A DNA stretch of 16,485 bases from Candidatus Saccharimonadota bacterium. Its GTDB lineage: Bacteria; Patescibacteriota; Saccharimonadia; Saccharimonadales; SZUA-47. The position numbers and the translations under genes are program-made. Position 1 is the first letter of the stretch. Each line of letters begins with the position of its first letter. The notes below the pieces were generated by a model. That model was not told the origin of the DNA. It ran no database searches and saw nothing but the letters and a program-made list of their open reading frames with translations. Below, in pieces: positions 1 to 7,221 of this stretch. The stretch is from the NCBI GenBank assembly GCA_003231925.1, contig QIKK01000065.1:1-16485 (forward strand). The letters are read 5' to 3'.

Positions 1-152
1 TTAGAATCACTCTTGGAAATTTTACTATCAATATTTAAAGAACCAAATCGAGCAAGGGTTTTTGTTTTGCCCCCCTTCACTTGTACCACCCTTATTGCAG
101 AAGTACCGATGTCTAGGCCAAAAAAGTCTAATGATCCAGAAAAAATACTCAT
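1..152 (-). CDS. pilM: Type IV pilus assembly protein PilM, N-terminal fragment
   Basis: This is the first 50 codons of a gene that runs off the left edge of the window. The translation begins MSIFSGSLDFFGLDIGTSAI and continues RVVQVKGG. The FGLDIGTSAIRVVQVK stretch is the phosphate-1 motif of the actin-like (FtsA/PilM) ATPase fold as it appears at the start of PilM. PilM is the cytoplasmic ATP-binding platform that binds PilN under the inner membrane during type IV pilus assembly. The start at 152 is the only ATG in frame before the motif. No Shine-Dalgarno sequence precedes it, but a -10 box lies 13 nt upstream. A gene order with pilN/pilO following to the left would be expected but cannot be seen. 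The family call is firm on the motif; the rest of the protein is not visible. Confidence 0.8.
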   Translation of the reverse strand, partial: MSIFSGSLDFFGLDIGTSAIRVVQVKGGKTKTLARFGSLNIDSKISKSDS

Positions 153-165
153 ATGATTACAGTAA

Positions 166-194
166 AGTATAACGTATATGCTTTCTTGTTTCTA
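166..194 (-). promoter_or_regulatory. Putative promoter of pilM
   Basis: On the minus strand TAGAAA (194-189), a 17-nt spacer and TATACT (171-166) resemble a sigma70-type promoter, with 4 of 6 matches in the -35 box. Only 13 nt separate the -10 box from the ATG, so the 5' leader would be about 6 nt. The gap from 153 to 289 holds nothing else I can support. Confidence 0.4.
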
Positions 195-289
195 TAGCTA
201 TTCCTAGTTTTTTATACTTTTTAACATAAAAGAAATCTTAAAGTTTTTAAAAATTATTTATATATTAATCCAATTGCACTAAAGTCAGA

Positions 290-1948
290 CTATACATCGG
301 ATATAAACTCTGTAATTTGGGTTTTTGATACTTGGCTAGTGTCCTTCTCTAGTGCCCCTATTTTGGGGATACTCAGAGTGAAGGTAGCGCCTTCTCCTAG
401 ATGACTTTCTACATTTAATGTGGCATTTATACGTTTTGCAAGTTGAGTAGAGACATACAAGCCTAGCCCCGTCCCCCCTTTTTCTTGAATTTCATGCGAC
501 TCAACTCTAAAGAATTTATCAAAAATATTTTTAATATCTGAATGACCTATTCCAATCCCTGTATCACGAACGTAAAAATTAAGAAGTTTATCATGATACT
601 CGGCTCCGAGCGTAATCGTACCTTTCTCGGTATATTTTAGAGCGTTCTCTACCAGATTTTTAATAATGTCCACAATAAACTTCTTTGAAGATATAATAGA
701 ACCTACATTCTCTCCAACTTTACAAACTAATTTTAAATCAGCTTCAACAACGCTATTAGTATAGGCCTTGGCTACCTGCTCAATAATTTTTTTCGGGTAT
801 ATCCTTTCTAATTTAATCTCCAACTTATCTTGCGATGACTGAGTCAGAGTATTAATATTATTCACTATTTGCGACAGGAACTCTATTTGTTCATGAGCTA
901 CCTTTAAGGCATGATCGACTGTGCCATCGTCTTTATTACTATTATTGACTAAGATCGCGTTGGATACGTTTCCTTCTGCTATCGTCAACGGCGTTCTCAA
1001 TTCATGTGATACAACAGAGATAAAGTCCTCTTGCTCACTATTAAGCTTTTTTTGCTCCGTAATATCTTGCATCGTCAGCACATAACTAATTCCGTCATTA
1101 ACTGAATAACTTTGGTGAAACTTAGTTACCACTAAGTTTACAGGTGTTTTCTCGTCGTGCCCTAAGTGTAAATAGACATCATTTCTATCAATTTTATCGG
1201 TAGCAGTACTCAAAACTGAAAAAGACAGGGGTTTGCCTTCTTCGTCGCTTATAGCGATAACGGAATCAATGTCTACACCGTGTAGCTCAGCATTCTGGTT
1301 GATTATGTCTAAAGCGGCGTGATTATAAACTACGACAGCACCAGTTTTATCTAAACCAAAAATAGCCAAAGAAATATTATTAAACATAGACTCTAGCCGA
1401 TGCTGTAGGTGTTTACTCTCTACAATCTCATTCTCTTTAACCTGATAAAATCCTGCTCTTTGGGATTCAGAATCTTGCAATACAATAGTAACTAAGATTG
1501 CTATACCTATCTCTGCTACTACCGAATAGAAGTTCTCTAGAGTTCCTTTGGCCATTATCAACCCGAGAAGGCTTGACAAGATAAATATAGATAACCAGAG
1601 ATAGGACCAGAACCCATCTAGATAAGACCTAGTCCTGATGAGTAAAATTATCCACAAAAATGACAGTAAGTGAAAAGGAGCAAAAACAATCACTTGAGCG
1701 ACCATGAATATTGTATTGTAAAGCCCCATAAACAAGGCTGGTTTATCATTAATCTTTAATACATCAAATACCCTAAGAATTGACACCAACACTATGCCAG
1801 ATATCAACAATACAGCCAGAAGTCCCCTTTCTCCAGCGAATAAATTTTGATACTGCATGACCGTACCTATTAGTACAACCGCTAAAAACGTTGTCAGCCC
1901 AGCCGATAGTCTATGTATTAATGTGTTACGAAATTTAGTATTTTCCAT
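290..1948 (-). CDS. Membrane-bound PAS-domain sensor histidine kinase
   Basis: A 552-aa two-component sensor kinase, predicted in the cytoplasmic membrane. About six hydrophobic segments fill residues 12-157 and form an integral membrane sensor with no large extracellular domain. A PAS-like domain follows (about 183-298), then HisKA with the phosphoacceptor His315 in SVVSHELRTP. The HATPase domain has an N-box (NLVENALKY, from 431), a G1 box (DTGIGIG, from 462), an F-box (FDKFF, from 476) and a G2 box (GGTGLGLY, from 491). All catalytic boxes are intact, so it should autophosphorylate. No response regulator gene is in the window, so the partner is unknown. The gene follows a seven-helix membrane gene on the same strand after a 61-nt gap that contains a small hairpin. 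No Shine-Dalgarno precedes the ATG, and the sequence just upstream is TATATTTATAG. The signal sensed cannot be told from the sequence. Confidence 0.93.
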   Translation of the reverse strand: MENTKFRNTLIHRLSAGLTTFLAVVLIGTVMQYQNLFAGERGLLAVLLISGIVLVSILRVFDVLKINDKPALFMGLYNTIFMVAQVIVFAPFHLLSFLWIILLIRTRSYLDGFWSYLWLSIFILSSLLGLIMAKGTLENFYSVVAEIGIAILVTIVLQDSESQRAGFYQVKENEIVESKHLQHRLESMFNNISLAIFGLDKTGAVVVYNHAALDIINQNAELHGVDIDSVIAISDEEGKPLSFSVLSTATDKIDRNDVYLHLGHDEKTPVNLVVTKFHQSYSVNDGISYVLTMQDITEQKKLNSEQEDFISVVSHELRTPLTIAEGNVSNAILVNNSNKDDGTVDHALKVAHEQIEFLSQIVNNINTLTQSSQDKLEIKLERIYPKKIIEQVAKAYTNSVVEADLKLVCKVGENVGSIISSKKFIVDIIKNLVENALKYTEKGTITLGAEYHDKLLNFYVRDTGIGIGHSDIKNIFDKFFRVESHEIQEKGGTGLGLYVSTQLAKRINATLNVESHLGEGATFTLSIPKIGALEKDTSQVSKTQITEFISDV

Positions 1949-1996
1949 CTATAAATATATACTTAACCATTTTGATACTAGTATACGCTGTTATCT

Positions 1997-2015
1997 CGTT
2001 AGTTAAAAACTAACG
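1997..2015. repeat. Perfect hairpin-forming inverted repeat at the end of the seven-helix gene
   Basis: CGTTAGTT and AACTAACG form an 8-bp perfect stem around a 3-nt A/T loop, overlapping the TAG stop of the membrane gene. No T-tract follows on either strand, so it is a poor match to a classical intrinsic terminator. It could slow RNA decay, reduce read-through into the kinase gene or be a protein site. Confidence 0.4.
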
Positions 2016-2717
2016 TTCTTTAGCAATCCGGGTAATTACAAAAAACAAGACACCAAAAACAATCATTAATACAAAAATTATGGTCCTCTCTTCACTCTGA
2101 GAAGATGTAGAGCTGAAAGAATTTGCCTGAATTTCTGTTGTGGCTAATCCTGCATAGATTAGTCCGAGAGCAACCCCTCGCATTTTTCCTGAAAGATTCT
2201 TGGAAGATCTTATCCCTTTAAAAAAGTAAAATGCTAAAGGATAAAATAATATAATAAAAAGCACTGATAGAATACTCGGTAAATTTCCTAGTAATAATTC
2301 CCCGCTATTTGATATATGAGCAAAATTTGTACCTGAAAGAGCGTCTGCCACAGATAACGTAGATGACCACAGAGCTATAATAGAAGATGGTATTAATAAC
2401 GCCCATTTTGAAATCCTTTTACTTTTAAGCATTAATAGCCACACTAATATCGCATGAGATGCGATAGGTATTGTTATTAATACATCACCAACCATACTGA
2501 AATATTTTATAACTTCAGCATTCGAACTAAATATAGAGGGTAAGCTCCAAAGCGTATAAGATACTCCTGCAGATGTTGCTACATATGCATAAAATAATGC
2601 CACTTGATTTGTAGTTTTCTTATAACTAATAAAACTCTTAATACCCACTGTATAGAATACAATCCCAATCAATAGCCATTGCCAAGATGCAGTTGGTATA
2701 TTATCTAAAAATATCAT
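2010..2717 (-). CDS. Seven-transmembrane-helix protein of unknown function
   Basis: A 235-aa protein that is almost entirely membrane-embedded. Hydrophobic segments lie at about residues 13-31, 39-59, 72-97, 105-122, 145-167, 180-196 and 212-230, with short basic cytoplasmic loops (RSSKNLSGKMR near 170-180) and a basic C-terminus. I do not recognise a named family. The layout resembles the seven-helix sensor modules found at the N-terminus of some bacterial histidine kinases, but here no kinase domain is attached. The next gene on the same strand is a membrane histidine kinase, so a role as an accessory sensor is a reasonable guess and no more. The start at 2717 is an ATG without a Shine-Dalgarno. 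A TATAGT hexamer (2726-2721) sits only 3 nt before it, too close to be a normal -10 for this start unless transcription begins inside the codon. The ychF gene is divergent from it. Confidence 0.75.
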   Translation of the reverse strand: MIFLDNIPTASWQWLLIGIVFYTVGIKSFISYKKTTNQVALFYAYVATSAGVSYTLWSLPSIFSSNAEVIKYFSMVGDVLITIPIASHAILVWLLMLKSKRISKWALLIPSSIIALWSSTLSVADALSGTNFAHISNSGELLLGNLPSILSVLFIILFYPLAFYFFKGIRSSKNLSGKMRGVALGLIYAGLATTEIQANSFSSTSSQSEERTIIFVLMIVFGVLFFVITRIAKER

Positions 2718-2779
2718 TACACTATAAGCCTACTATGAATTAAGATCCGATAAAAGTATAAAAAATATAGTGTTTGTTG

Positions 2780-2785
2780 TATTCT
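2780..2785 (+). promoter_or_regulatory. Putative -10 box of ychF
   Basis: TATTCT lies 7 nt before the ychF ATG in a very AT-rich divergent gap (2718-2792). Initiation 6-7 nt downstream would fall almost on the start codon, giving a leaderless transcript. No good -35 box and no Shine-Dalgarno are visible. Confidence 0.35.
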
Positions 2786-2792
2786 ATTATCT

Positions 2793-3878
<1,086 letters not shown>

Positions 3879-3937
3879 TATTAAAAACACTAGAGTGCCC
3901 GTTATAGTAAATAGAACTGGATAGATTTATAGCATCA

Positions 3938-3963
3938 TAGAGTGTAGTTTGATAATCACTCTA
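3938..3963. terminator. Weak hairpin between convergent ychF and PH-like gene
   Basis: TAGAGTG (3938-3944) and CACTCTA (3957-3963) can form a 7-bp stem with a 12-nt loop between two converging genes, overlapping the TGA stop of the minus-strand gene. Neither strand has a T-tract after it, so a terminator role is uncertain. A further copy of TAGAGTG occurs near 3893, just past the ychF stop. Confidence 0.25.
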
Positions 3964-4498
3964 CAACTGTAGGTTGAGGCTTGGTTGCTTTTGGATAGAA
4001 TTTACTGGGTTTTCTCCGGATAACTCCCCCGGCATGATGCGGACGCCACCCAGGATTAAGATAGGGTTTACTCGCTACATACTTTGAAGTATCAACAGCC
4101 TCTTCGAAATTATTATTTAAAAGAAGCTTACTATCCACATATTTCTTAGTATTCTTTAATCTCGCGTCACTAACACTCTTAAAATATAACGTACGTTTGT
4201 TGGTACGAATCAAAAGTATAGCCTGTAGTAATTTCATCTTATAGCTAACCTCTTTAATATTCTGGTAATCGATATCTTCTAAATGAGCATAGAAAGGACG
4301 CTTATCCATCAGTAATACTCTTTGATTAGTGGCAACCAATATACCTGAGCCTCCTTGGTGATAACCATATGTACAGTGAGCAATATATTCATTACTCCTA
4401 AGAATTTTCTTGAGAGCCTTAATCTCTGCACGTCCAAAAAACCTAAACCCTAATTTAGCTCTAAAACTATCGGTTTTAATTAAGTTAGATTTATCCAT
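3956..4498 (-). CDS. Hypothetical protein with a bacterial PH-like domain
   Basis: A 180-aa soluble protein with no signal peptide or membrane segment. Residues about 35-127 look like a bacterial pleckstrin-homology-like domain (YokE/bPH type). They start with EYIAHCTYGY, then GILVATNQRVLLMDK, a strand pattern ending IDYQNIKEVSYK, and a C-terminal helix (SDARLKNTKKYVDSKLL). GxLxxTNxRxLxxxK is the most telling motif of that group. The last 45 residues are basic and rich in Pro, Lys and aromatic residues (from LNPGWRPHHAGG), with no repeat pattern and probably unstructured. The gene ends in TGA. It is divergent from the Crp/Fnr gene and shares its repeat-bearing control region, so co-regulation is plausible. 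GAAGG lies close before the ATG, a weak ribosome site. The domain call is moderate and the function is unknown. Confidence 0.7.
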   Translation of the reverse strand: MDKSNLIKTDSFRAKLGFRFFGRAEIKALKKILRSNEYIAHCTYGYHQGGSGILVATNQRVLLMDKRPFYAHLEDIDYQNIKEVSYKMKLLQAILLIRTNKRTLYFKSVSDARLKNTKKYVDSKLLLNNNFEEAVDTSKYVASKPYLNPGWRPHHAGGVIRRKPSKFYPKATKPQPTVVE

Positions 4499-4636
4499 AT
4501 CCTTCGCCCCTACTGTGATATTAGAACAACTATTATTAAAGACCTTTTCTTAAATAATTACAGTAAACACCGACACATATTACAGGTGATACTCATCACA
4601 CTTGCATTATAGGTGTGATACTGGAACAATACATGT
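4499..4636. promoter_or_regulatory. Divergent control region with repeated GTGATA elements
   Basis: This 138-nt gap holds two near-identical 16-mers in the same orientation, TGTGATATTAGAACAA (4514-4529) and TGTGATACTGGAACAA (4614-4629). They match at 14 of 16 positions and are exactly 100 bp apart. GTGATA occurs a third time inside the palindrome at 4586-4599. For the minus gene, TAATAT (4523-4518) is a possible -10 that lies within the left repeat. For the Crp/Fnr gene, TGTGATACT (4615-4623) resembles an extended -10 and lies within the right repeat, 13 nt before the ATG. Binding of a regulator to the repeats would therefore cover both promoters. Which protein binds is inferred, not shown. 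Confidence 0.5.
4586..4599. promoter_or_regulatory. Palindromic operator candidate, GTGAT-N4-ATCAC
   Basis: GTGATACTCATCAC is a perfect 5+5 inverted repeat with a 4-nt centre, the spacing of FNR-type sites (TTGAT-N4-ATCAA). It lies about 38 bp before the start expected from the -10 at 4618-4623 and overlaps where a -35 box would be. This suits either autorepression or class-II-like activation by the Crp/Fnr protein encoded just downstream. Confidence 0.5.
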
Positions 4637-5284
4637 ATGAGCACCCACAACCAACAACGCGATAAAATACGAGCATTTTTTTACTCATGCACTAAACTCC
4701 ATTACGACAAAGGAGGCGTTGTAATCCGGCCCGAAGATGAACCAAACGGTGTATATCTTATAGAATCGGGCTTCATAAAAGCCTATACTATTACCAAATA
4801 TGGTGAAGAAAACTTGCTACTTGTCAGAGGATCTGGCGGAGTCTTCCCCTTAATCTGGGTCTTTACCGGCGAACATCGTAATATTACTTATGAGGCCATG
4901 GAGGACACTTCGTTATTAAGGGTAAGCAAAAGAGATTATTTAGAGTTTCTAGAGAAAAATAACGATGTTATGCCTATTATTCTAGATATGGCGATTGAGG
5001 CCTACCGTCTACACTCAGAACGAGTTATGACACTAAGTTATAGAACTGCCCGAGAAAGGATTGCCTCCTTCTTATTAGTTATTTCAGAACGTTTTGGTGT
5101 AGAGAAAAACGGTATCATTGAAATTATTGCTCCGTTTAGACAAGCAGATATTGCTAGCTCGGTTAATACAACACGAGAGACTACATCCAGAGAGTTAAAT
5201 ATATTACGCAAAAAAGGTCTAATAACAACAGCACATGGACACATCGGCATAAAAAATGCTAGGGGGCTTGAAGATTTACTTTAA
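4637..5284 (+). CDS. Crp/Fnr-family transcriptional regulator
   Basis: A 215-aa DNA-binding regulator. Residues about 18-110 form the cyclic-nucleotide-binding-like beta-roll (GVYLIESGFIKAYTITKYGEENLL), followed by a dimerisation helix (about 108-138). The Crp-type winged helix-turn-helix (about 137-207) has its recognition helix in the VNTTRETTSRELNILRKKGLI segment. It has a single cysteine (Cys18), so it cannot carry an FNR-style Fe-S cluster. The phosphate-binding RxS signature of cAMP receptors is not evident (RGSGG at 65-69), so the ligand, if any, is unknown. The upstream gap carries a palindrome with FNR-like spacing, suggesting autoregulation. The start has no Shine-Dalgarno and lies 13 nt from a possible extended -10. 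Its 3' end overlaps the converging rRNA methyltransferase gene by 9 bp. The family is certain; its targets are not. Confidence 0.92.
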   Translation: MSTHNQQRDKIRAFFYSCTKLHYDKGGVVIRPEDEPNGVYLIESGFIKAYTITKYGEENLLLVRGSGGVFPLIWVFTGEHRNITYEAMEDTSLLRVSKRDYLEFLEKNNDVMPIILDMAIEAYRLHSERVMTLSYRTARERIASFLLVISERFGVEKNGIIEIIAPFRQADIASSVNTTRETTSRELNILRKKGLITTAHGHIGIKNARGLEDLL

Positions 5285-6034
5285 AAAAGTCAGACTATAA
5301 AAACGCTCAACATTGCCCTTAGCTCCCGCAACATGTGAGTCAGCTTTATTGGTGATAACAAAATTGTTGTCATGTAACCATTTTTCTACATCTTTTAAGA
5401 TTTGCCTACGAATAGTACTATTTTTAATAATACCTTTATTAGTTTGATCCCTACCTGCCTCAAATTGCGGTTTACACATTGCGATAATACGTGTACTACG
5501 TTCAGATAAATCACCTACGCTTCTTAATATCTTGGTAAGGCTTATAAAACTGACGTCTATCACTATAATATCGGGCACAAAGGGTATAGAGATTTGCTGT
5601 TTGTCAGTATCACCCAGTTGCTTGAATGGTAGTATTTCTCTAATATCTGTCTTCTCATGTAGCTCAATTCTTGAATCTTTTCTAAGTAATGGGTGAAGTT
5701 GATTCGTCCCTATATCCACTGCAAACACTTTGCTTGCTCCGTGTTGCAGAGCATAATCGGTAAATCCCCCCGTACTACTCCCAACATCTAAAACTGACTT
5801 ACCGCGAAAATCTAAAGAAAAATAATCTACAATTGAAGCCAATTTAAAGGCTGCTCTGGAGACGTATTTATTACTTTTTATAGTTATTTTGTCACTCGCA
5901 TCAACTAAATAACTTGGTTTTTTTGTAGTTTTTCCGTTAACTTCAACCATCCCAAGTTTAATATAATTCTCGGCCTGACTACGAGAGGTTATCATCCCTC
6001 TGCGATATGTAGCTGTATCTAATCTAGTCTTCAT
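5276..6034 (-). CDS. tlyA: TlyA-family rRNA 2'-O-methyltransferase (S4 + FtsJ/RrmJ fold)
   Basis: A 252-aa cytoplasmic RNA methyltransferase. The N-terminal S4 RNA-binding domain spans residues about 3-58, with RLD at 4-6, RRGMITSRSQ at 11-20 and VEVNGKTTKKPS. A Rossmann SAM-dependent methyltransferase domain follows, with motif I VLDVGSSTGG (81-90). The likely catalytic set K-D-K-E is at about Lys64 (SRAAFK), Asp160 (VIDVSF), Lys188 (CKPQFE) and Glu243 (GNVERF). The family 2'-O-methylates cytidines in 16S and/or 23S rRNA; mycobacterial TlyA does so and sets capreomycin sensitivity. Which site is used here cannot be told. It is the last gene of the rpsF-ssb-rpsR-efp run, and AAGGA just before the ATG supports the start. 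A small hairpin overlaps the stop of the preceding efp. The 3' end overlaps the Crp/Fnr gene by 9 bp, tail to tail. Confidence 0.92.
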   Translation of the reverse strand: MKTRLDTATYRRGMITSRSQAENYIKLGMVEVNGKTTKKPSYLVDASDKITIKSNKYVSRAAFKLASIVDYFSLDFRGKSVLDVGSSTGGFTDYALQHGASKVFAVDIGTNQLHPLLRKDSRIELHEKTDIREILPFKQLGDTDKQQISIPFVPDIIVIDVSFISLTKILRSVGDLSERSTRIIAMCKPQFEAGRDQTNKGIIKNSTIRRQILKDVEKWLHDNNFVITNKADSHVAGAKGNVERFYSLTFLK

Positions 6035-6077
6035 TGGTCCTTCAAAATCCTATTATTATAAAAATCCAAGGTAACCG

Positions 6078-6093
6078 ATAGCTTAGAAGCTAT
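6078..6093. repeat. Hairpin overlapping the efp stop codon
   Basis: ATAGCT and AGCTAT form a 6-7 bp perfect stem around a short loop at the end of efp. About 12 nt further on, the minus strand has a five-T run and TATAAT (6060-6055), so the gap may combine partial termination with a weak internal start for the methyltransferase gene. No matching -35 box is visible. Confidence 0.3.
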
Positions 6094-6659
6094 TGTTCTT
6101 TCTTACGCTCTCTATAGGCTCCAGTTTCTGTATCTACAGAAATTTCATCTCCAGTTTTAATAAAAGCAGGCACTTTTACCGTAATACCGGTATCAGTCTT
6201 GGCATTCTTCATCACATTACTAGTTGTATCACCCTTAACAACATCTTCTGTGTAGGTAACTTTTAAAAAAACATTCTTAGATAGTGCTACACTTACAGCA
6301 ATACCGTCAATTTTCATAGCCTTGACGTTGTCACCTTCTTTTAAGTATCCTGATTGGCTACCTATCACACTTGTAGCAAACTCTATTTGCTCATAATTCT
6401 CCGTATCCATAAAATAAAACTTTGAACCATCGTTATACAAGTATTGCACGGTAGAATAGGTTAAATTTAAATCGTTTAATCGCTCATTGCCTTTAAAAGT
6501 TTTTTCCAGGACTTTACCGTCCAGTAAACTCTTAATTCTAACATTAACTATCGAACCACCCCGTCCAACAACTTTTTGAGAGTATTCAACCACCTTATAA
6601 GGAGTCCCTTCAAAATCAAAGACTTGCCCTTTTTTTAAATCTGTTGGTGATAGTGCCAT
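6090..6659 (-). CDS. efp: Translation elongation factor P
   Basis: A 189-aa factor that enters the ribosomal E site and relieves stalling at consecutive prolines. The three-domain layout is complete: a KOW-like domain I (about 1-64), OB domain II (about 65-130) and OB domain III (about 131-189, ending GAYRERKKEQ). Length matches the usual 185-190 aa. The exposed loop of domain I reads VVGRGGS (30-36). By alignment with the PGKG loop of the E. coli protein, Arg33 occupies the position of the modified Lys34. No modification enzyme gene (EpmA/EpmB, EarP or YmfI type) is in the window. The gene follows rpsR by 38 nt and precedes tlyA. Its ribosome site is weak: AAGAAG lies about 12 nt before the ATG. 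Confidence 0.95.
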   Translation of the reverse strand: MALSPTDLKKGQVFDFEGTPYKVVEYSQKVVGRGGSIVNVRIKSLLDGKVLEKTFKGNERLNDLNLTYSTVQYLYNDGSKFYFMDTENYEQIEFATSVIGSQSGYLKEGDNVKAMKIDGIAVSVALSKNVFLKVTYTEDVVKGDTTSNVMKNAKTDTGITVKVPAFIKTGDEISVDTETGAYRERKKEQ

Positions 6660-6697
6660 TTATTAAGTGCTTCTTATCATTAAAATTATTTTTTAAT

Positions 6698-6895
6698 TTA
6701 GTTTACAAATTGAAGTAAAGCTAAATGACGTGCGCGTTTGATAGCTTTTGCTAACTGACGCTGTTTGCTCTCTGTTAGGCCAGTTTTTTTACGTGACTCT
6801 ATCTGTCCATATTGGTTTACATAACGCTGTAGAGTCTTAAAGTCCTTGTAATCAAAGTACGGAATGTCTGTTTTATGTTTAAAAATTTTTGCCAT
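6698..6895 (-). CDS. rpsR: Small ribosomal subunit protein bS18
   Basis: A 65-aa ribosomal protein at the short end of the family. It contains the typical IPYFDYKDFKTLQRYVNQYG segment and the basic C-terminal helix (TGLTESKQRQLAKAIKRARHLALL). bS18 pairs with bS6 on the platform of the 30S subunit, in keeping with rpsF and ssb upstream on the same strand. The usual N-terminal zinc-ribbon-like Cys residues of some S18 forms are absent; there is no Cys here. AAAGGAA 8 nt before the ATG supports the start. A 326-nt gap separates it from ssb, much wider than expected for this gene set. Confidence 0.95.
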   Translation of the reverse strand: MAKIFKHKTDIPYFDYKDFKTLQRYVNQYGQIESRKKTGLTESKQRQLAKAIKRARHLALLQFVN

Positions 6896-7221
6896 TTTAC
6901 TATTCCTTTCTTATTTAAATGTAGTTTTATGTTTAACTCTTTTTTTAAGACTACTAAGAGGTTTGCATTTGCGATAGGACTTCTACAGATCTCGAGGCGT
7001 TTACAAGAGCTCTTCTGCCCAAAAATGGGTTAACCCTGTCCATTTTTAAATTAATTTAACATTTGTATCATTAGTACAATTCGGGATGATGACCGAGCAC
7101 ATTTGCTGGGGTTCTGTGTTACTTCCATCTGGAGCTTGTAGCTCGGGAAGAGCAGTCCGCAGAGACGATTTATTCGGCTCTCTAGCACGATGATAGACCC
7201 TGAAAGGGTGTCTCATAAGGC
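6896..7221 (-). other. Hairpin-dense gap between ssb and rpsR; candidate structured RNA
   Basis: This 326-nt stretch has no recognisable protein gene. I counted 74 G or C in the 150 nt from 7071 to 7220, clearly richer than the AT-rich sequence on either side. Simple inverted repeats follow one another: 7063-7067/7075-7079, 7096-7099/7104-7107, 7132-7136/7140-7144, 7161-7168/7174-7183 (8 bp with a GC bulge) and 7195-7201/7205-7213 (7 bp with a TG bulge). The stronger 7021-7047 repeat lies next to them. On the minus strand two tiny ORFs tile the gap: 56 codons from 7216 to 7046, then 29 codons from 7043 to 6954, with 2 nt between them. Their codon choice is unlike the neighbours and neither looks like a known protein. 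I saw no tmRNA, SRP RNA, RNase P RNA, 6S RNA or tRNA signature. An RNA element or leader for rpsR is my preferred reading; a decayed gene is the alternative. Confidence 0.4.
7021..7047. terminator. Terminator-like inverted repeat in the ssb-rpsR gap
   Basis: AAAAATGG (7021-7028) and CCATTTTT (7040-7047) form a perfect 8-bp stem around an 11-nt loop that contains the palindrome GTTAAC. The A-run on one side and T-run on the other give a bidirectional terminator-like shape, but the stem has only two G-C pairs. On the minus strand it would lie between the GC-rich segment and rpsR, where it could attenuate read-through. Confidence 0.4.

Noticed and set aside
7071..7220. Known housekeeping RNA (tmRNA, SRP RNA, RNase P RNA, 6S RNA) in the ssb-rpsR gap
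   Set aside because: Their conserved core motifs (for example the GGAAG-type SRP loop, GAGGAAAGTCC of RNase P, or a T-arm with CCA-type end) are absent on both strands by eye.
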